From Pseudorhodobacter sp. MZDSW-24AT (GTDB lineage Bacteria > Pseudomonadota > Alphaproteobacteria > Rhodobacterales > Rhodobacteraceae), in contig NZ_PGOI01000011.1 of the NCBI RefSeq assembly GCF_002794355.1, positions 1 to 64,000 of the forward strand: a stretch of 64,000 nucleotides of DNA. The letters are read 5' to 3'. Within the stretch, counting starts at the first letter, position 1, and every line of letters begins with the position of its first letter. Both the position numbers and the translations under genes were made by a program. The notes beneath the pieces were generated by a model. That model made no database searches. It had not been told where the DNA came from and saw only the letters and a list, made by a program, of their open reading frames with translations. Positions 17,009 to 25,786 of this stretch are shown one piece after another.

Positions 17009-18835
17009 ATGACCCTGCCGCTGCCTCGCCCTGTGTTTGATGCCAATGCCGCTTCGGGCGGGTTCGGGGCTTTGCCCGAATGGGACTTGCGCGATCTGTA
17101 TCCGGCGCCCGACTCGGAGGCGTTTCAGGCCGATCTGGCATGGCTGGAGACGGCTTGTGCCGATTTCGCTGCCAAATATGAGGGCAAGCTAGCAAGTCTG
17201 GATGCGGCGGGCTTGCTGGACTGTGTGCTGGCCTATGAAAAGATCGACATCGTGGCCGGGCGGCTGATGTCTTATGCGGGCCTGCGCTACTATCAGAACA
17301 CCATGGACAGCGACCGCGCCAAGTTCATCGCCGATGTGCAGGATGAGGTGACGACCTTCACCACGCCGCTCGTGTTTTTCAGCCTCGAGTTCAACCGTCT
17401 GGAAGATGCGCATCTGGCGGCGCTGATCGCCGCCAATGCCGATCTTGCCCGCTACAAGCCGGTGTTCGACCGGATGCGGGCGATGCGGCCGCATCAGCTG
17501 TCGGATGAGCTGGAAAAGTTCCTGCATGACGAGTCGGTTGTGGGCGCAAGCGCTTGGAACAAGCTGTTCGACGAGACCATGGCCGGGCTGATGTTCAAGG
17601 TGGCGGGCGAAGAGGAGGAGCTGAACCTCGAGGCGACGCTGAACCTGCTCACCGACCCGGACCGCACGAAACGCGAGGCGGCGGCGCGCGCGCTGGCGGC
17701 GGTGTTTGACAAGAACATCAAGCTTTTTGCCCGGGTCCACAACACGCTTGCCAAGGAAAAGGAGATCCACGACCGCTGGCGCAAGATGCCCAGCCCGCAG
17801 CATGGGCGGCATCTGTCGAACCATGTGGAGCCCGAGGTGGTGGAGGCCTTGCGCAATGCGGTGGTGGCCGCCTATCCCAAGCTGAGCCACCGCTACTACC
17901 GGCTGAAGGCCAAATGGATGGGGCTGGAGCGGTTGCAGGTCTGGGACCGCAACGCACCCTTGGCACTGGAAGCGCCCAAGGTGGTGGGTTGGGAAGAGGC
18001 CACGCAGACCGTGCTGGGGGCTTATGGCGATTTCGCCCCCGAGATGGCAGATCTGGCCAAGCCCTTTTTCGAGAAAGGCTGGATCGACGCAGGGGTGAAG
18101 CCGGGCAAGGCACCGGGCGCTTTTGCGCATCCGACCGTGTCCACCGTCCACCCTTATGTGATGCTCAACTATCTGGGCAAGCCGCGCGATGTGATGACCT
18201 TGGCGCATGAGCTGGGGCATGGGGTGCATCAGGTGCTGGCGGCGGGACAGGGAGAATTGCTCTCTTCGACCCCGCTGACACTGGCGGAAACCGCCAGCGT
18301 GTTTGGCGAGATGCTGACCTTCCGCAAGCTGCTTGATCAGGCCAAGACCCCGGCCGAGCGCAAGACGCTGCTGGCCGGCAAGGTGGAGGACATGATCAAC
18401 ACGGTCGTGCGCCAGATCGCCTTTTATGATTTCGAGTGCAAGCTGCACGCCGCCCGCGCCGAGGGCGAGCTGACCCCGGACGACATCAACGCCCTGTGGA
18501 TGAGTGTGCAGGCGGAATCGCTGGGCGATGCCTTTGATTTCATGGACGGCTATGAAACCTTCTGGGCCTATATCCCGCATTTCGTGCATTCGCCGTTTTA
18601 TGTCTATGCCTATGCTTTCGGCGACGGTCTGGTGAACGCGCTTTATGCCGCCTATGAAAGCGGGCTGCCCGACTTTGAGCAGAAGTATTTCGAGATGCTG
18701 AAGGCCGGTGGATCAAAGCACCACAAGGAGTTGCTGGCGCCCTTTGGTCTGGATGCGTCCGACCCGAAATTCTGGGACAAAGGCCTGTCGATGATTGCAG
18801 GCTTCATCGACGAGCTGGAGGCGATGGAGGACTGA
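17009..18835 (+). CDS. pepF: M3-family oligoendopeptidase F
   Basis: Cytoplasmic zinc metallopeptidase that degrades short peptides. The zinc site HELGH lies near residue 400 (LAHELGHGVHQ), followed by LAETASVFGEM, whose glutamate is the third ligand in the family. The C-terminal FVHSPFYVYAYAFGDGLVNALY is the M3 peptide-recognition block. 608 residues, usual for PepF. ATG 17009 is preferred over TTG 16994 because GAAAGG stands 7 bases before it. Convergent with the B12-binding gene through a strong hairpin. Confidence 0.93.
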   Translation: MTLPLPRPVFDANAASGGFGALPEWDLRDLYPAPDSEAFQADLAWLETACADFAAKYEGKLASLDAAGLLDCVLAYEKIDIVAGRLMSYAGLRYYQNTMDSDRAKFIADVQDEVTTFTTPLVFFSLEFNRLEDAHLAALIAANADLARYKPVFDRMRAMRPHQLSDELEKFLHDESVVGASAWNKLFDETMAGLMFKVAGEEEELNLEATLNLLTDPDRTKREAAARALAAVFDKNIKLFARVHNTLAKEKEIHDRWRKMPSPQHGRHLSNHVEPEVVEALRNAVVAAYPKLSHRYYRLKAKWMGLERLQVWDRNAPLALEAPKVVGWEEATQTVLGAYGDFAPEMADLAKPFFEKGWIDAGVKPGKAPGAFAHPTVSTVHPYVMLNYLGKPRDVMTLAHELGHGVHQVLAAGQGELLSSTPLTLAETASVFGEMLTFRKLLDQAKTPAERKTLLAGKVEDMINTVVRQIAFYDFECKLHAARAEGELTPDDINALWMSVQAESLGDAFDFMDGYETFWAYIPHFVHSPFYVYAYAFGDGLVNALYAAYESGLPDFEQKYFEMLKAGGSKHHKELLAPFGLDASDPKFWDKGLSMIAGFIDELEAMED

Positions 18836-18852
18836 GCCTTCACGCAAGGCCG

Positions 18853-18881
18853 CCGGATCTGGCGCGAACGCTCAGATCCGG
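18853..18881. terminator. Bidirectional terminator hairpin
   Basis: Perfect 9-bp arms CCGGATCTG (18853-18861) and CAGATCCGG (18873-18881) between pepF and the convergent B12-binding gene; the right arm includes that gene's stop codon. No T-run. Confidence 0.6.
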
Positions 18882-19693
18882 TTGGCGCGGCGCTGGATCA
18901 GGGCGTCCATATGGGCCAGCATCAACTGTTCGGCCTCATCCGCGGAATTTGCCAAGGCATCCGCCCCGGTCAAGGACAGCAGGCGCGACTCTTGGCTGAT
19001 GATCGGGCCACCGATCATCACCCAAACCCCGGGGATATGCGCGCGCAAGGCCACCACCAACCGTGTGAGCGGCAGGATCATCTCGATCGACGTGGCCCCC
19101 AAGGCCACAGTGATCGGCGCATGGCCCTCGATCTCTTGCACGAGATCATCGGCGCTGTCGTTCTGCACCACGTCGATTGTCCAGCCCCGGCGGCGCAGGT
19201 CATCGGCGGCAAGGGTCAGGCCGAAAAGATGCCCCTCGCCCGGACAGGGGGCAAAGACAGCGTGCTGGCCGGGTTTGCGGTCGGACAGGCGCACGAAAAC
19301 CTCGCGCAGGTCGTTCATGATGCGCCAGACGCGGTGCGAGGCGCGCAGCATTTCGGGCATCGCAATCGAGTCGCGCGCCCAGACATCGCCCACCTGCTGC
19401 ACCGCCCCTGCGAGCAAGCCATGATACAGCGTGTCGGCAGGCATGCCGGACAGCCGGGCATCGCGCATGAAATCGGAGGCAGCGCCGTCATCCGCCCCGA
19501 GCAGCGCATCCCGCAAAAGCGCGATCTTGGGTGCGCTTGCCTCGATCCGGTCGCGGCGGGCCTGCGCGGCCACGCGCAGGATGACTTCGGCGGCAAAGGA
19601 ATGCACGATGGCCTGCGGCCGCTCGGTCAGTTCCGCCTCGGGCGAAAACTGCCAACCGGTGTCAGCGGTGAACGCTGGAAGCCCTGTTGCCAT
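18872..19693 (-). CDS. Cobalamin-binding regulator, AerR/PpaA-like
   Basis: 273 residues. The C-terminal half is a B12-binding Rossmann domain: the cobalamin His motif reads E-x-H-x-x-G (EGHLFG, near residue 152), followed by GATS (near 198) and IGGP (near 233), the expected three-part signature. The preceding helices (AGAVQQVGDVWARDSIAMPEMLRASHRVWRIM) fit the cap that shields the Co-C bond. There is no DNA-binding domain, as in AerR/PpaA, which sense light or redox and act through PpsR/CrtJ in photosynthetic relatives. Here no photosynthesis gene or ppsR is in the window, so its partner is unknown. MerR-like and methyltransferase corrinoid proteins are less likely given the length. Confidence 0.85.
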   Translation of the reverse strand: MATGLPAFTADTGWQFSPEAELTERPQAIVHSFAAEVILRVAAQARRDRIEASAPKIALLRDALLGADDGAASDFMRDARLSGMPADTLYHGLLAGAVQQVGDVWARDSIAMPEMLRASHRVWRIMNDLREVFVRLSDRKPGQHAVFAPCPGEGHLFGLTLAADDLRRRGWTIDVVQNDSADDLVQEIEGHAPITVALGATSIEMILPLTRLVVALRAHIPGVWVMIGGPIISQESRLLSLTGADALANSADEAEQLMLAHMDALIQRRANRI

Positions 19694-19877
19694 CTCTGAT
19701 CACTTTGAACGTGGCCCCGCCTGTGACGGACCGGATGGCCCTTCCCGCGCGGGGCGATCCCCCCCTGGGCGATTCCCGCCCTTGAGGTGAAATTTGGGGG
19801 AAAACTGTCAACCTGTCCACATTACTTTTGCAAAGGCCCCGCGCCGCGACGAGCGCAGGGCCTGTGACCAAGGCTGT

Positions 19878-20870
19878 TTAGAGGCGGATTTCGGACGCCC
19901 CGTCCAAGGCAAGATCCATCATCGCTTGCGTCCCCCGCACGAATTCCAGCGGGCAAGGATAGGCCGCGCCGGTGCGGATGCTGCGGCCAAACGCCTCGAC
20001 CTGCAGCTTGTAGTGATTGGCGGTGGGGAAGCGGTCGGTGATGACGCGCTGGCCGGGAAGGTGCAATTCCACCTCGGCCACGTCATGCACATTGGCGTTG
20101 AAGGGCGCAGAGCCGACGCGGATCATGCCCTTGTCGCCTTGGAACACCACCTCTTGCCGGTTCGACAGGCGCATCGACGTCATCGAGCGATAGGTGAAGC
20201 GTCCGGTGGGGCCTTGCATCAGCGCGGCCAGATCGGCAAAGACCTCGACCCCGGCGTCCATGATGACGCGCGCAGAGACATCCACAGGCTCGGCCCCGGT
20301 GACAAAGCGCATGGAGCCCAGCGTGTAAACGCCGATATCGCGCAGCGAGCCACCGCCGGTGTCGGGGCGGTTGCGGATGTTGCCGGGTTCGGCCGCGTTG
20401 TTATAGCTGAAAGCCGCGTCGACATGGCGCAGGGTGCCAATCTCGCCCGCCTCCAGCCACGCTTTGGCGCGCTGCCATTGCGGGTGATGCACGATCATAT
20501 AGGCCTCGGCCGCCAAGAGCCCGCTGGCATCGCGCGCGGCGATGATCTGGTCGATCTGTTCGGCGCGCAAGGCGATGGGCTTTTCGGTCAGCACATGCTT
20601 GCCTGCCGCAAGCGCCTTGAGTGTCCACTCCACATGCAGATGGTTGGGCAGCGGGACATAGACAGCCTCAATGCCGGGGTCGGCCAACAGGGCCTCATAG
20701 CTGCTGTGCACCTCCAGCGCGGGGCAAAAGGCGCGGAACCCTTCGGCCTTGGCCGGATCAGAGGTGGCCAGCGCCGCAAGTTCGGCCCCCTCGGCGGCAT
20801 GGATGGCGGGGGCCATATGCTCGCGTGCGAATTTGGCCGCGCCGAGCACGCCCCAACGGACTGGTTTCAT
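19878..20870 (-). CDS. Gfo/Idh/MocA-family NAD(P)-dependent oxidoreductase
   Basis: 330 residues. N-terminal Rossmann fold with RWGVLGAAKFAREHM, PLPNHLHVEW and the EKPIA motif (near residue 92, its lysine catalytic in the family); C-terminal alpha/beta domain with DIGVYTLGSMRFVTG and DRFPTANHYKLQVEAFGRSI. The group reduces or oxidises sugars, dehydrogenating a secondary alcohol; substrate unknown. ATG 20870 has GGGAGAG upstream. Isolated monocistronic gene between the B12-binding gene and the phospholipid operon. Confidence 0.9.
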   Translation of the reverse strand: MKPVRWGVLGAAKFAREHMAPAIHAAEGAELAALATSDPAKAEGFRAFCPALEVHSSYEALLADPGIEAVYVPLPNHLHVEWTLKALAAGKHVLTEKPIALRAEQIDQIIAARDASGLLAAEAYMIVHHPQWQRAKAWLEAGEIGTLRHVDAAFSYNNAAEPGNIRNRPDTGGGSLRDIGVYTLGSMRFVTGAEPVDVSARVIMDAGVEVFADLAALMQGPTGRFTYRSMTSMRLSNRQEVVFQGDKGMIRVGSAPFNANVHDVAEVELHLPGQRVITDRFPTANHYKLQVEAFGRSIRTGAAYPCPLEFVRGTQAMMDLALDGASEIRL

Positions 20871-20977
20871 CTGCTTCTCTCCCTGTTAGCGCAATCAGAC
20901 TAACGGCTTGCACGGATTGGGGGAAGTCATTTGACGCAAGGCTGGTGCAGAGGGCCGTCCATGCGGTCTGTCAGGCG

Positions 20978-21601
20978 TCACGCCTTGCGAAAGCGCATCA
21001 GCGTCATCATGCCAAAGGGGGGCAGCGCGGTTTCTTCGATCAGAGTAAGCCCGCGCGTGCCTGTCACCGTGCTGCGCTGAAAATCAGAGTGCCATCCCAG
21101 ACGGTCTGCGAAAGGGGCGAAGACCCGCTCAAGCCACGGCAAGGCCCCCTTGTCGGCGGGATCACGGGCGAAGTGGTTGACCATCACGATGGTGCCGCCG
21201 GGGCGCAGCACGCGCGTCATTTCCGCCATCACCCGCTCAGGCTCGGGCACCACCGACATGATGTGCAGGGCGCTGATATGGTCAAAGCTGTTGTCGGCGA
21301 ATTCCAAGGCACGGGCATCCATCAGGCGCAGCGCCTCGACATGCGCGAGGCCCTGTTCCTTGACCTTGTCGCGCGCTTTCTCCAGCATGGCTTCGCTGGC
21401 GTCGATCCCGGTGACGGACACATCCGGGCGATAGGCGGGCAGCGAAAGGCCGGTGCCCACCCCCACCTCGAGCACGCGGCCCCCAAGACCGTTGAGCACC
21501 GACACCGCCCGCCGCCGCCCCACCCGGGTGATCACGCCGAAGGTGGCGTCATAGATCGGGGCCCAGCGGGCATAGGACTTGCGGACGGCTTGGATATCCA
21601 T
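20978..21601 (-). CDS. pmtA: Phosphatidylethanolamine N-methyltransferase-like SAM methyltransferase
   Basis: Class I SAM methyltransferase of 207 residues starting MDIQAVRKSYARWAPIYDATFG, the N-terminal pattern of Rhodobacter-type PmtA, with motif I VLEVGVGTGLSLP (near residue 42) and DASEAMLEKARDK. PmtA methylates phosphatidylethanolamine stepwise to phosphatidylcholine at the membrane. ATG 21601 was chosen over GTG 21613: AGGAG stands 11 bases upstream. The ATG comes 1 base after the pssA stop, and psd-pssA lie immediately upstream, so the whole PC route would be in one operon. A different lipid or quinone methyltransferase cannot be excluded from sequence alone, but context strongly supports pmtA. 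Confidence 0.87.
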   Translation of the reverse strand: MDIQAVRKSYARWAPIYDATFGVITRVGRRRAVSVLNGLGGRVLEVGVGTGLSLPAYRPDVSVTGIDASEAMLEKARDKVKEQGLAHVEALRLMDARALEFADNSFDHISALHIMSVVPEPERVMAEMTRVLRPGGTIVMVNHFARDPADKGALPWLERVFAPFADRLGWHSDFQRSTVTGTRGLTLIEETALPPFGMMTLMRFRKA

Positions 21602-21602
21602 G

Positions 21603-22358
21603 TCAGACAACACTCCTGAGGGAACGGGCGCTTTTTCGCCAGAGGACCAGAATGGCGGTCAGGTAAACCACGTCCAGCAACAACAATGTGACCCAAGGAT
21701 AGGTCAGCAAGGCAGCGATGAGCGCGACTGACCCCACGAGGATGAAACGGGCATATTCGGCATAGATGCGCACCCCTTTGAAAGAAGGGGTGGGCATGCG
21801 CGAAATCATCAAGCCGCCGACAAAGACCATCCAGAGCGACACGGCCCAAGGCGGCATGCGCAGGGCATTGTCGAACGCATAGGCAAGGTAGAGCGGCAGC
21901 AACGCCAACATGGCCCCGGCGGGAGACGGCACGCCGACAAAGCCCTTGGGCTTCTCTGCCCCTTCCGGCAGGCGGTTGCCCACGTTGAAGCGGGCCAGCC
22001 GCAGCATGCAGCACACGGCATAGATCAACACGGCGATCCATCCCAGCGAGGTATCGGCGCGCATGCCCCAGTAATACAGCACCAGCGCCGGGGTGACGCC
22101 GAAGTTGACCAGATCGCAGAGCGAATCAAGCTCGGCCCCGATGGCGCTTTCGGTTTTCAGCATCCGCGCAATGCGGCCATCGATGCCATCGAGCGCGGCA
22201 GCAAGGCCGATCAGCGCGACGGCAAGGCCAAAGTTTCCCTCCACCGCCGCCCGGATCGCGGTCAATCCGGCGCATAGCGCAAGAATGGAGATCAGATTGG
22301 GCACCAGATACAGCAGCGGCATCCGGCGCCGGGGCGGTGTGGCGGGTTCCTGCGTCAT
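21603..22358 (-). CDS. pssA: CDP-diacylglycerol--serine O-phosphatidyltransferase
   Basis: Inner-membrane enzyme of the CDP-alcohol phosphotransferase family making phosphatidylserine. The hallmark is present near residue 70: [11 protein letters not shown] followed by GAELDSLCD, i.e. D-G-x2-A-R-x8-G-x3-D-x3-D. Hydrophobic helices follow through [24 protein letters not shown] and [19 protein letters not shown]. 251 residues; ATG 22358 overlaps the psd stop as ATGA, while a longer in-frame extension upstream is a shadow of psd. Acts directly before Psd in the pathway. Confidence 0.93.
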   Translation of the reverse strand: MTQEPATPPRRRMPLLYLVPNLISILALCAGLTAIRAAVEGNFGLAVALIGLAAALDGIDGRIARMLKTESAIGAELDSLCDLVNFGVTPALVLYYWGMRADTSLGWIAVLIYAVCCMLRLARFNVGNRLPEGAEKPKGFVGVPSPAGAMLALLPLYLAYAFDNALRMPPWAVSLWMVFVGGLMISRMPTPSFKGVRIYAEYARFILVGSVALIAALLTYPWVTLLLLDVVYLTAILVLWRKSARSLRSVV

Positions 22359-23047
22359 TCCATGCGACCCACGGTCTGAGGCAGATCCCGGCCCAGCACG
22401 GCCAGCACCGTTTCCCCGGCCACCATGGTCTGGCCGATGGCGACCTGCGGTGCCACGCCTTCGGGCAGGTAAACATCGACGCGGCTGCCAAAGCGGATCA
22501 GGCCGAAGCGTTCGCCCGTGCGCAGGCCCTGCCCTTCGGACACCCACCACATGATGCGGCGCGCCACCAGACCGGCAATCTGCACCACGGCGATCTGGCG
22601 GCCATCGGGCAGGTCGATGCGCAGCGAATTGCGCTCATTGTCCACCGAGGCCTTGTCGAGCGAGGCGTTCAGGAATTTGCCCGGACGATAGCTCATGGCA
22701 CCCACGGTTCCCGCAATGGGGGCGCGGTTCACATGGCAGTTGAACACGTTCATGAACACCGACACGCGCATCAGCGCCTCGGGTCCCATCCCGAGTTCTG
22801 GCGGTGGCACCGCACGCTCGATCAGGCTGATGACCCCATCAGCGGGCGATACCAGAAGCCCCGCACCTTGCGGCACGGCGCGGACCGGATCGCGGAAAAA
22901 GTAATAGCACCAGACCGTCAGGCCCACACCGATCCAGCCCAAAGGCTCCCACAGCCAGAACAGCACCAAGGTGATCGCGGCGAAGATCGCCACAAACTTA
23001 TACCCCTCGGGGTGCATCGGCTTTAGAAATGTGCCCAGCATCGTCAT
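22355..23047 (-). CDS. psd: Phosphatidylserine decarboxylase proenzyme
   Basis: Converts phosphatidylserine to phosphatidylethanolamine. 230 residues from ATG 23047 (AAAGGA upstream; the longer frame to 23122 has no support). The proenzyme self-cleaves at a Gly-Ser; here [13 protein letters not shown] near residue 185 holds the site, making a pyruvoyl alpha chain from the serine. Hydrophobic segment [16 protein letters not shown] near the N-terminus anchors it to the membrane. This is the short proteobacterial/archaeal-type Psd. First gene of psd-pssA-pmtA, with ATGA overlap to pssA. Confidence 0.93.
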   Translation of the reverse strand: MTMLGTFLKPMHPEGYKFVAIFAAITLVLFWLWEPLGWIGVGLTVWCYYFFRDPVRAVPQGAGLLVSPADGVISLIERAVPPPELGMGPEALMRVSVFMNVFNCHVNRAPIAGTVGAMSYRPGKFLNASLDKASVDNERNSLRIDLPDGRQIAVVQIAGLVARRIMWWVSEGQGLRTGERFGLIRFGSRVDVYLPEGVAPQVAIGQTMVAGETVLAVLGRDLPQTVGRME

Positions 23048-23233
23048 CTGTGGTCCGGTCCTTTCAACCTTAGGCCGAGGCGTAGCCTGCCCACTGTGCC
23101 GGGGCAAACAAAAACGACGCATCAGCCAACGAAAACGTCATATGATCGGCGGATGGCCGCCGTTTGTGCAGCGAGTCGTATCTGGCGGCGCGGCCAAGGC
23201 CAAGGGCTGGCAAGCAGGCTGCGCCTGACATGC

Positions 23234-23262
23234 AAAAGGCGGCCCCGGGTGAGGCCGCCTTT
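23234..23262 (-). terminator. rpoH terminator
   Basis: Arms AAAGGCGGCC (23235-23244) and GGCCGCCTTT (23253-23262); on the minus strand the stem ends in TTTT. It lies 24 bases past the rpoH stop. Confidence 0.85.
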
Positions 23263-23285
23263 GACCGCAACGGCGGGGCCGCGGA

Positions 23286-24179
23286 TCAGCCCGGAACCAC
23301 CATGCCTTTGCCTTTGGCAAGTTCGCGCATCTTGCCTTGCAGCTTTTCAAAGGCGCGCACTTCGATCTGGCGGATCCGTTCCCGGCTGACGCTGTGCTTT
23401 TCCGACAGGGTTTCCAGCGTGACAGGCTCATCGGCCAGACGGCGCTGGATCAGGATTTCCTTTTCCCGGTCGTTCAGCACCGACATCGCCTGCACCAGCA
23501 GGCGGCGGCGCATATCAAGCTCATCGTTTTCGGCATAGGCTTCGGCCTGATCGCTGTTTTCGTCTTCCAGCCAGTCCTGCCACTGTGCACCCCCGTCTTC
23601 AGAGCCCACGGTCGCGTTCAGCGAGGCATCGGCGCCAGCCATCCGGCGGTTCATCGCGACGACTTCTTCCTCGCTGACCGACAGATCCTTGGCGATCTGG
23701 GCCACATTCTCGGGCCGCAAGTCGCCCTCTTCCAAGGCACCCAGCTTGGCCTTGGCCTTGCGCAGGTTGAAGAACAGCTTTTTCTGCGCCGAAGTGGTGC
23801 CGAGTTTCACCAAGCTCCACGAGCGGAGGATGTATTCCTGAATGCTGGCCCGAATCCACCACATCGCATAGGTGGCCAAACGGAACCCACGTTCGGGATC
23901 AAAGCGTTTCACCGCTTGCATCAAACCGACGTTGGCTTCGGAAATCACTTCGGCCTGCGGCAGGCCATAGCCGCGATAGCCCATGGCGATCTTGGCGGCC
24001 AAGCGCAGGTGCGAGGTGACCAGCTTATGCGCTGCGGCGCTATCCTGCCGGTCCACCCAAGCCTTGGCCAGCATATATTCCTCTTCCGGCTCCAGCAGCG
24101 GAAACTTGCGGATTTCCTGCATGTACCGGTTCAAGCCCTGTTCCGGGCTTGGTGCGGGTAGGTTCGTATAGGTGCTCAT
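23286..24179 (-). CDS. rpoH: RNA polymerase sigma factor RpoH (sigma-32)
   Basis: Heat-shock sigma factor. 297 residues starting MSTYTNLPAPSPEQGLNRYM, the alphaproteobacterial RpoH start. Region 2 has LRLAAKIAMGYRGYGLPQAEVISEANVGLMQAVKRFDPERGFRLATYAMWWIRASIQEYIL (residues about 63-120), the RpoH box in region 2.4-3 with SWSLVKLGTTSAQKKLFFNLRK near 125-145, and region 4 has LETLSEKHSVSRERIRQIEVRAFEKLQ at the end. Rhodobacterales carry two RpoH paralogs; the N-terminus suggests the RpoHI type, which is a guess. ATG 24179 has AGGGGG 6 bases upstream. Transcribed alone, with its own terminator. Confidence 0.93.
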   Translation of the reverse strand: MSTYTNLPAPSPEQGLNRYMQEIRKFPLLEPEEEYMLAKAWVDRQDSAAAHKLVTSHLRLAAKIAMGYRGYGLPQAEVISEANVGLMQAVKRFDPERGFRLATYAMWWIRASIQEYILRSWSLVKLGTTSAQKKLFFNLRKAKAKLGALEEGDLRPENVAQIAKDLSVSEEEVVAMNRRMAGADASLNATVGSEDGGAQWQDWLEDENSDQAEAYAENDELDMRRRLLVQAMSVLNDREKEILIQRRLADEPVTLETLSEKHSVSRERIRQIEVRAFEKLQGKMRELAKGKGMVVPG

Positions 24180-24300
24180 CTGTCGCCCCCTGTTATCTCC
24201 GGTGCCATCAGCCCCCGGAGGACTGTGTAACCTAAGGTCTGCCCCCCGCCCCTGCAAGGGCACGAGGTATCATCCCTGAATTAACGCAGGATGAAGGCAT

Positions 24301-24318
24301 TTCCGTTCCGTAACGGAA
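24301..24318. promoter_or_regulatory. Palindrome between rluD and rpoH
   Basis: TTCCGTT-CCGT-AACGGAA has perfect 7-bp arms. It lies 122 bp upstream of rpoH and 58 bp downstream of rluD on the same strand. There is no T-run, so an operator or a weak hairpin are both possible. Confidence 0.35.
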
Positions 24319-24375
24319 GCTTTGTGACCAACAGATCACGCGAATGTCACTCGGCGGCAGTCTTGGGGGCCGCGC

Positions 24376-25434
24376 TCATTCGGGCGGCTGGCGCAGCGCG
24401 TGCAAGAGTGTGTCCATATCCTCGGGCAATGGCGAGGTGAATTCCAGCCAGTCTTCGGTGACCGGGTGGCTAAAGCCCAGCGTGGCGGCATGCAGCGCCT
24501 GCCGGGGGAAGCTGTTGCCCAGATCCGCCCCTTGGGCGCTGAGCGCCTTGGGCGAAAGCTTGCGCTTGCCGCCATAGGTCTGATCGCCCAGAAGACCGTG
24601 GCCCGCATGGGCCATATGCACCCGGATCTGATGCGTGCGCCCGGTTTCCAGCCAGCATTCCACCAGCGCCGCCTGATCGGCAAAGCTTTCCAGCACGCGC
24701 ACGCGGGTCACCGCATGGCGGCCATCGTGCCAGACCACGGCCTGACGCTGGCGGTCGGTCTTGTGCCGCGCGAGCAGGGTGGCAATCTTGATGATGCCAC
24801 CGGTTTCAAAGCTGACCCCCTTGATCCCGCGCAGGCGCGGATCGGCGGCATTGGGCACCGCATGGACCAGCGCCAGATAGCGGCGATTGACGGTGTGGCG
24901 TTCGAATTGCGCGGCGAGGCCATGATGCGCCTTGTCGGATTTCGCCACCACCAAGAGGCCCGAGGTGTCTTTGTCGATCCGGTGGACGATGCCCGGCCGC
25001 CGTTCGCCGCCGATGCCCGACAGCGTGTCGCCACAATGCGCAAGCAGCGCATTGACCAGCGTGCCGGACGGCGTGCCGGGGGCCGGATGCACCACCATGC
25101 CCACGGGTTTGTCGACCACGATCAGGTGATCGTCTTCATAGACCACCACCAGCGGAATCTCTTCGGCCAGCGTGTCCACACTGGCGGGCGGGTCCAGCAT
25201 CAGGGTGATGACCTCTCCCTCTTCCACCTTGATCTTGGGATCGGTGAGCGCCACGCCCCCGCGCCAGACCGCGCCTTCGGCGATCATCTTCATCAACCGC
25301 GTGCGCGACAGCGACGCTTCCTCTGGCACCGAGCGGGCAAGCGCCTTATCAAGGCGGTCAGCGCAGCCTTCGGCGATGGTCACCACCAGCGCCAGATCCT
25401 CATCTTCGGCGGCTTCGGCAAAAGGACCTGACAT
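24376..25434 (-). CDS. rluD: Ribosomal large subunit pseudouridine synthase D
   Basis: Makes pseudouridines in helix 69 of 23S rRNA. 352 residues: N-terminal S4 domain (RLDKALARSVPEEASLSRTRLMKMI) to about residue 95, then the RluA-type catalytic domain with HRIDKDTSGLLVVAK, whose Asp is catalytic (near residue 165), and the downstream LETGRTHQIRVHMAHAGHGLLGDQTYGG. ATG 25434 is supported by AGGAG 8 bases before it. The start codon is antisense to, and overlaps, the start of the divergent DUF6476-like gene. Confidence 0.93.
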   Translation of the reverse strand: MSGPFAEAAEDEDLALVVTIAEGCADRLDKALARSVPEEASLSRTRLMKMIAEGAVWRGGVALTDPKIKVEEGEVITLMLDPPASVDTLAEEIPLVVVYEDDHLIVVDKPVGMVVHPAPGTPSGTLVNALLAHCGDTLSGIGGERRPGIVHRIDKDTSGLLVVAKSDKAHHGLAAQFERHTVNRRYLALVHAVPNAADPRLRGIKGVSFETGGIIKIATLLARHKTDRQRQAVVWHDGRHAVTRVRVLESFADQAALVECWLETGRTHQIRVHMAHAGHGLLGDQTYGGKRKLSPKALSAQGADLGNSFPRQALHAATLGFSHPVTEDWLEFTSPLPEDMDTLLHALRQPPE

Positions 25435-25768
25435 GAACAACACTCCTGAACCCGAAGCGCTTCCGCCTTCGCTGAGACTTCTGAAATGGCTGGTGATCGT
25501 TCTTACCGCCACGATGATTGTCGGTGTCATAACCGTGGTTGGTCTGCTTGTCACCCGGATGCCCAATCTGGCGCCCATGGCCGTGCCGGAACAGCTGGCC
25601 CTGCCGGATGGCGCGCGTCCGGCGGCGGTGACGATGGGTCAGGGATTTATTGCCGTGGTGACAGAGGATGACCGCATCCTGATCTTCGACCGTGATGGCG
25701 CCTTGCTGCAAGAGGTGGCGCTGGCGCCGGGAACCACCTCCAACGCCGCACCAACGGCGCAGCCTTGA
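25433..25768 (+). CDS. Small membrane protein, probably DUF6476-type
   Basis: 111 residues with one transmembrane helix near the N-terminus (LKWLVIVLTATMIVGVITVVGLLV, residues about 18-41), then a periplasmic C-terminal part with QGFIAVVTEDDRILIFDRDGALLQEVAL. It resembles a small Rhodobacterales family that I believe is labelled DUF6476; function unknown. AAAGGA 6 bases before ATG 25433 supports the start. The ATG overlaps the rluD start codon on the other strand. Confidence 0.75.
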   Translation: MNNTPEPEALPPSLRLLKWLVIVLTATMIVGVITVVGLLVTRMPNLAPMAVPEQLALPDGARPAAVTMGQGFIAVVTEDDRILIFDRDGALLQEVALAPGTTSNAAPTAQP

Positions 25769-25786
25769 TGGCCCCTTCCTGACGGC

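Noticed and set aside
19694-19877. Possible PpsR-type site TGT-N10-ACA near 19806 upstream of the AerR-like gene
   Set aside because: PpsR/CrtJ sites have TGT-N12-ACA; the spacing here is 10 and only one copy is present, so chance is likely.
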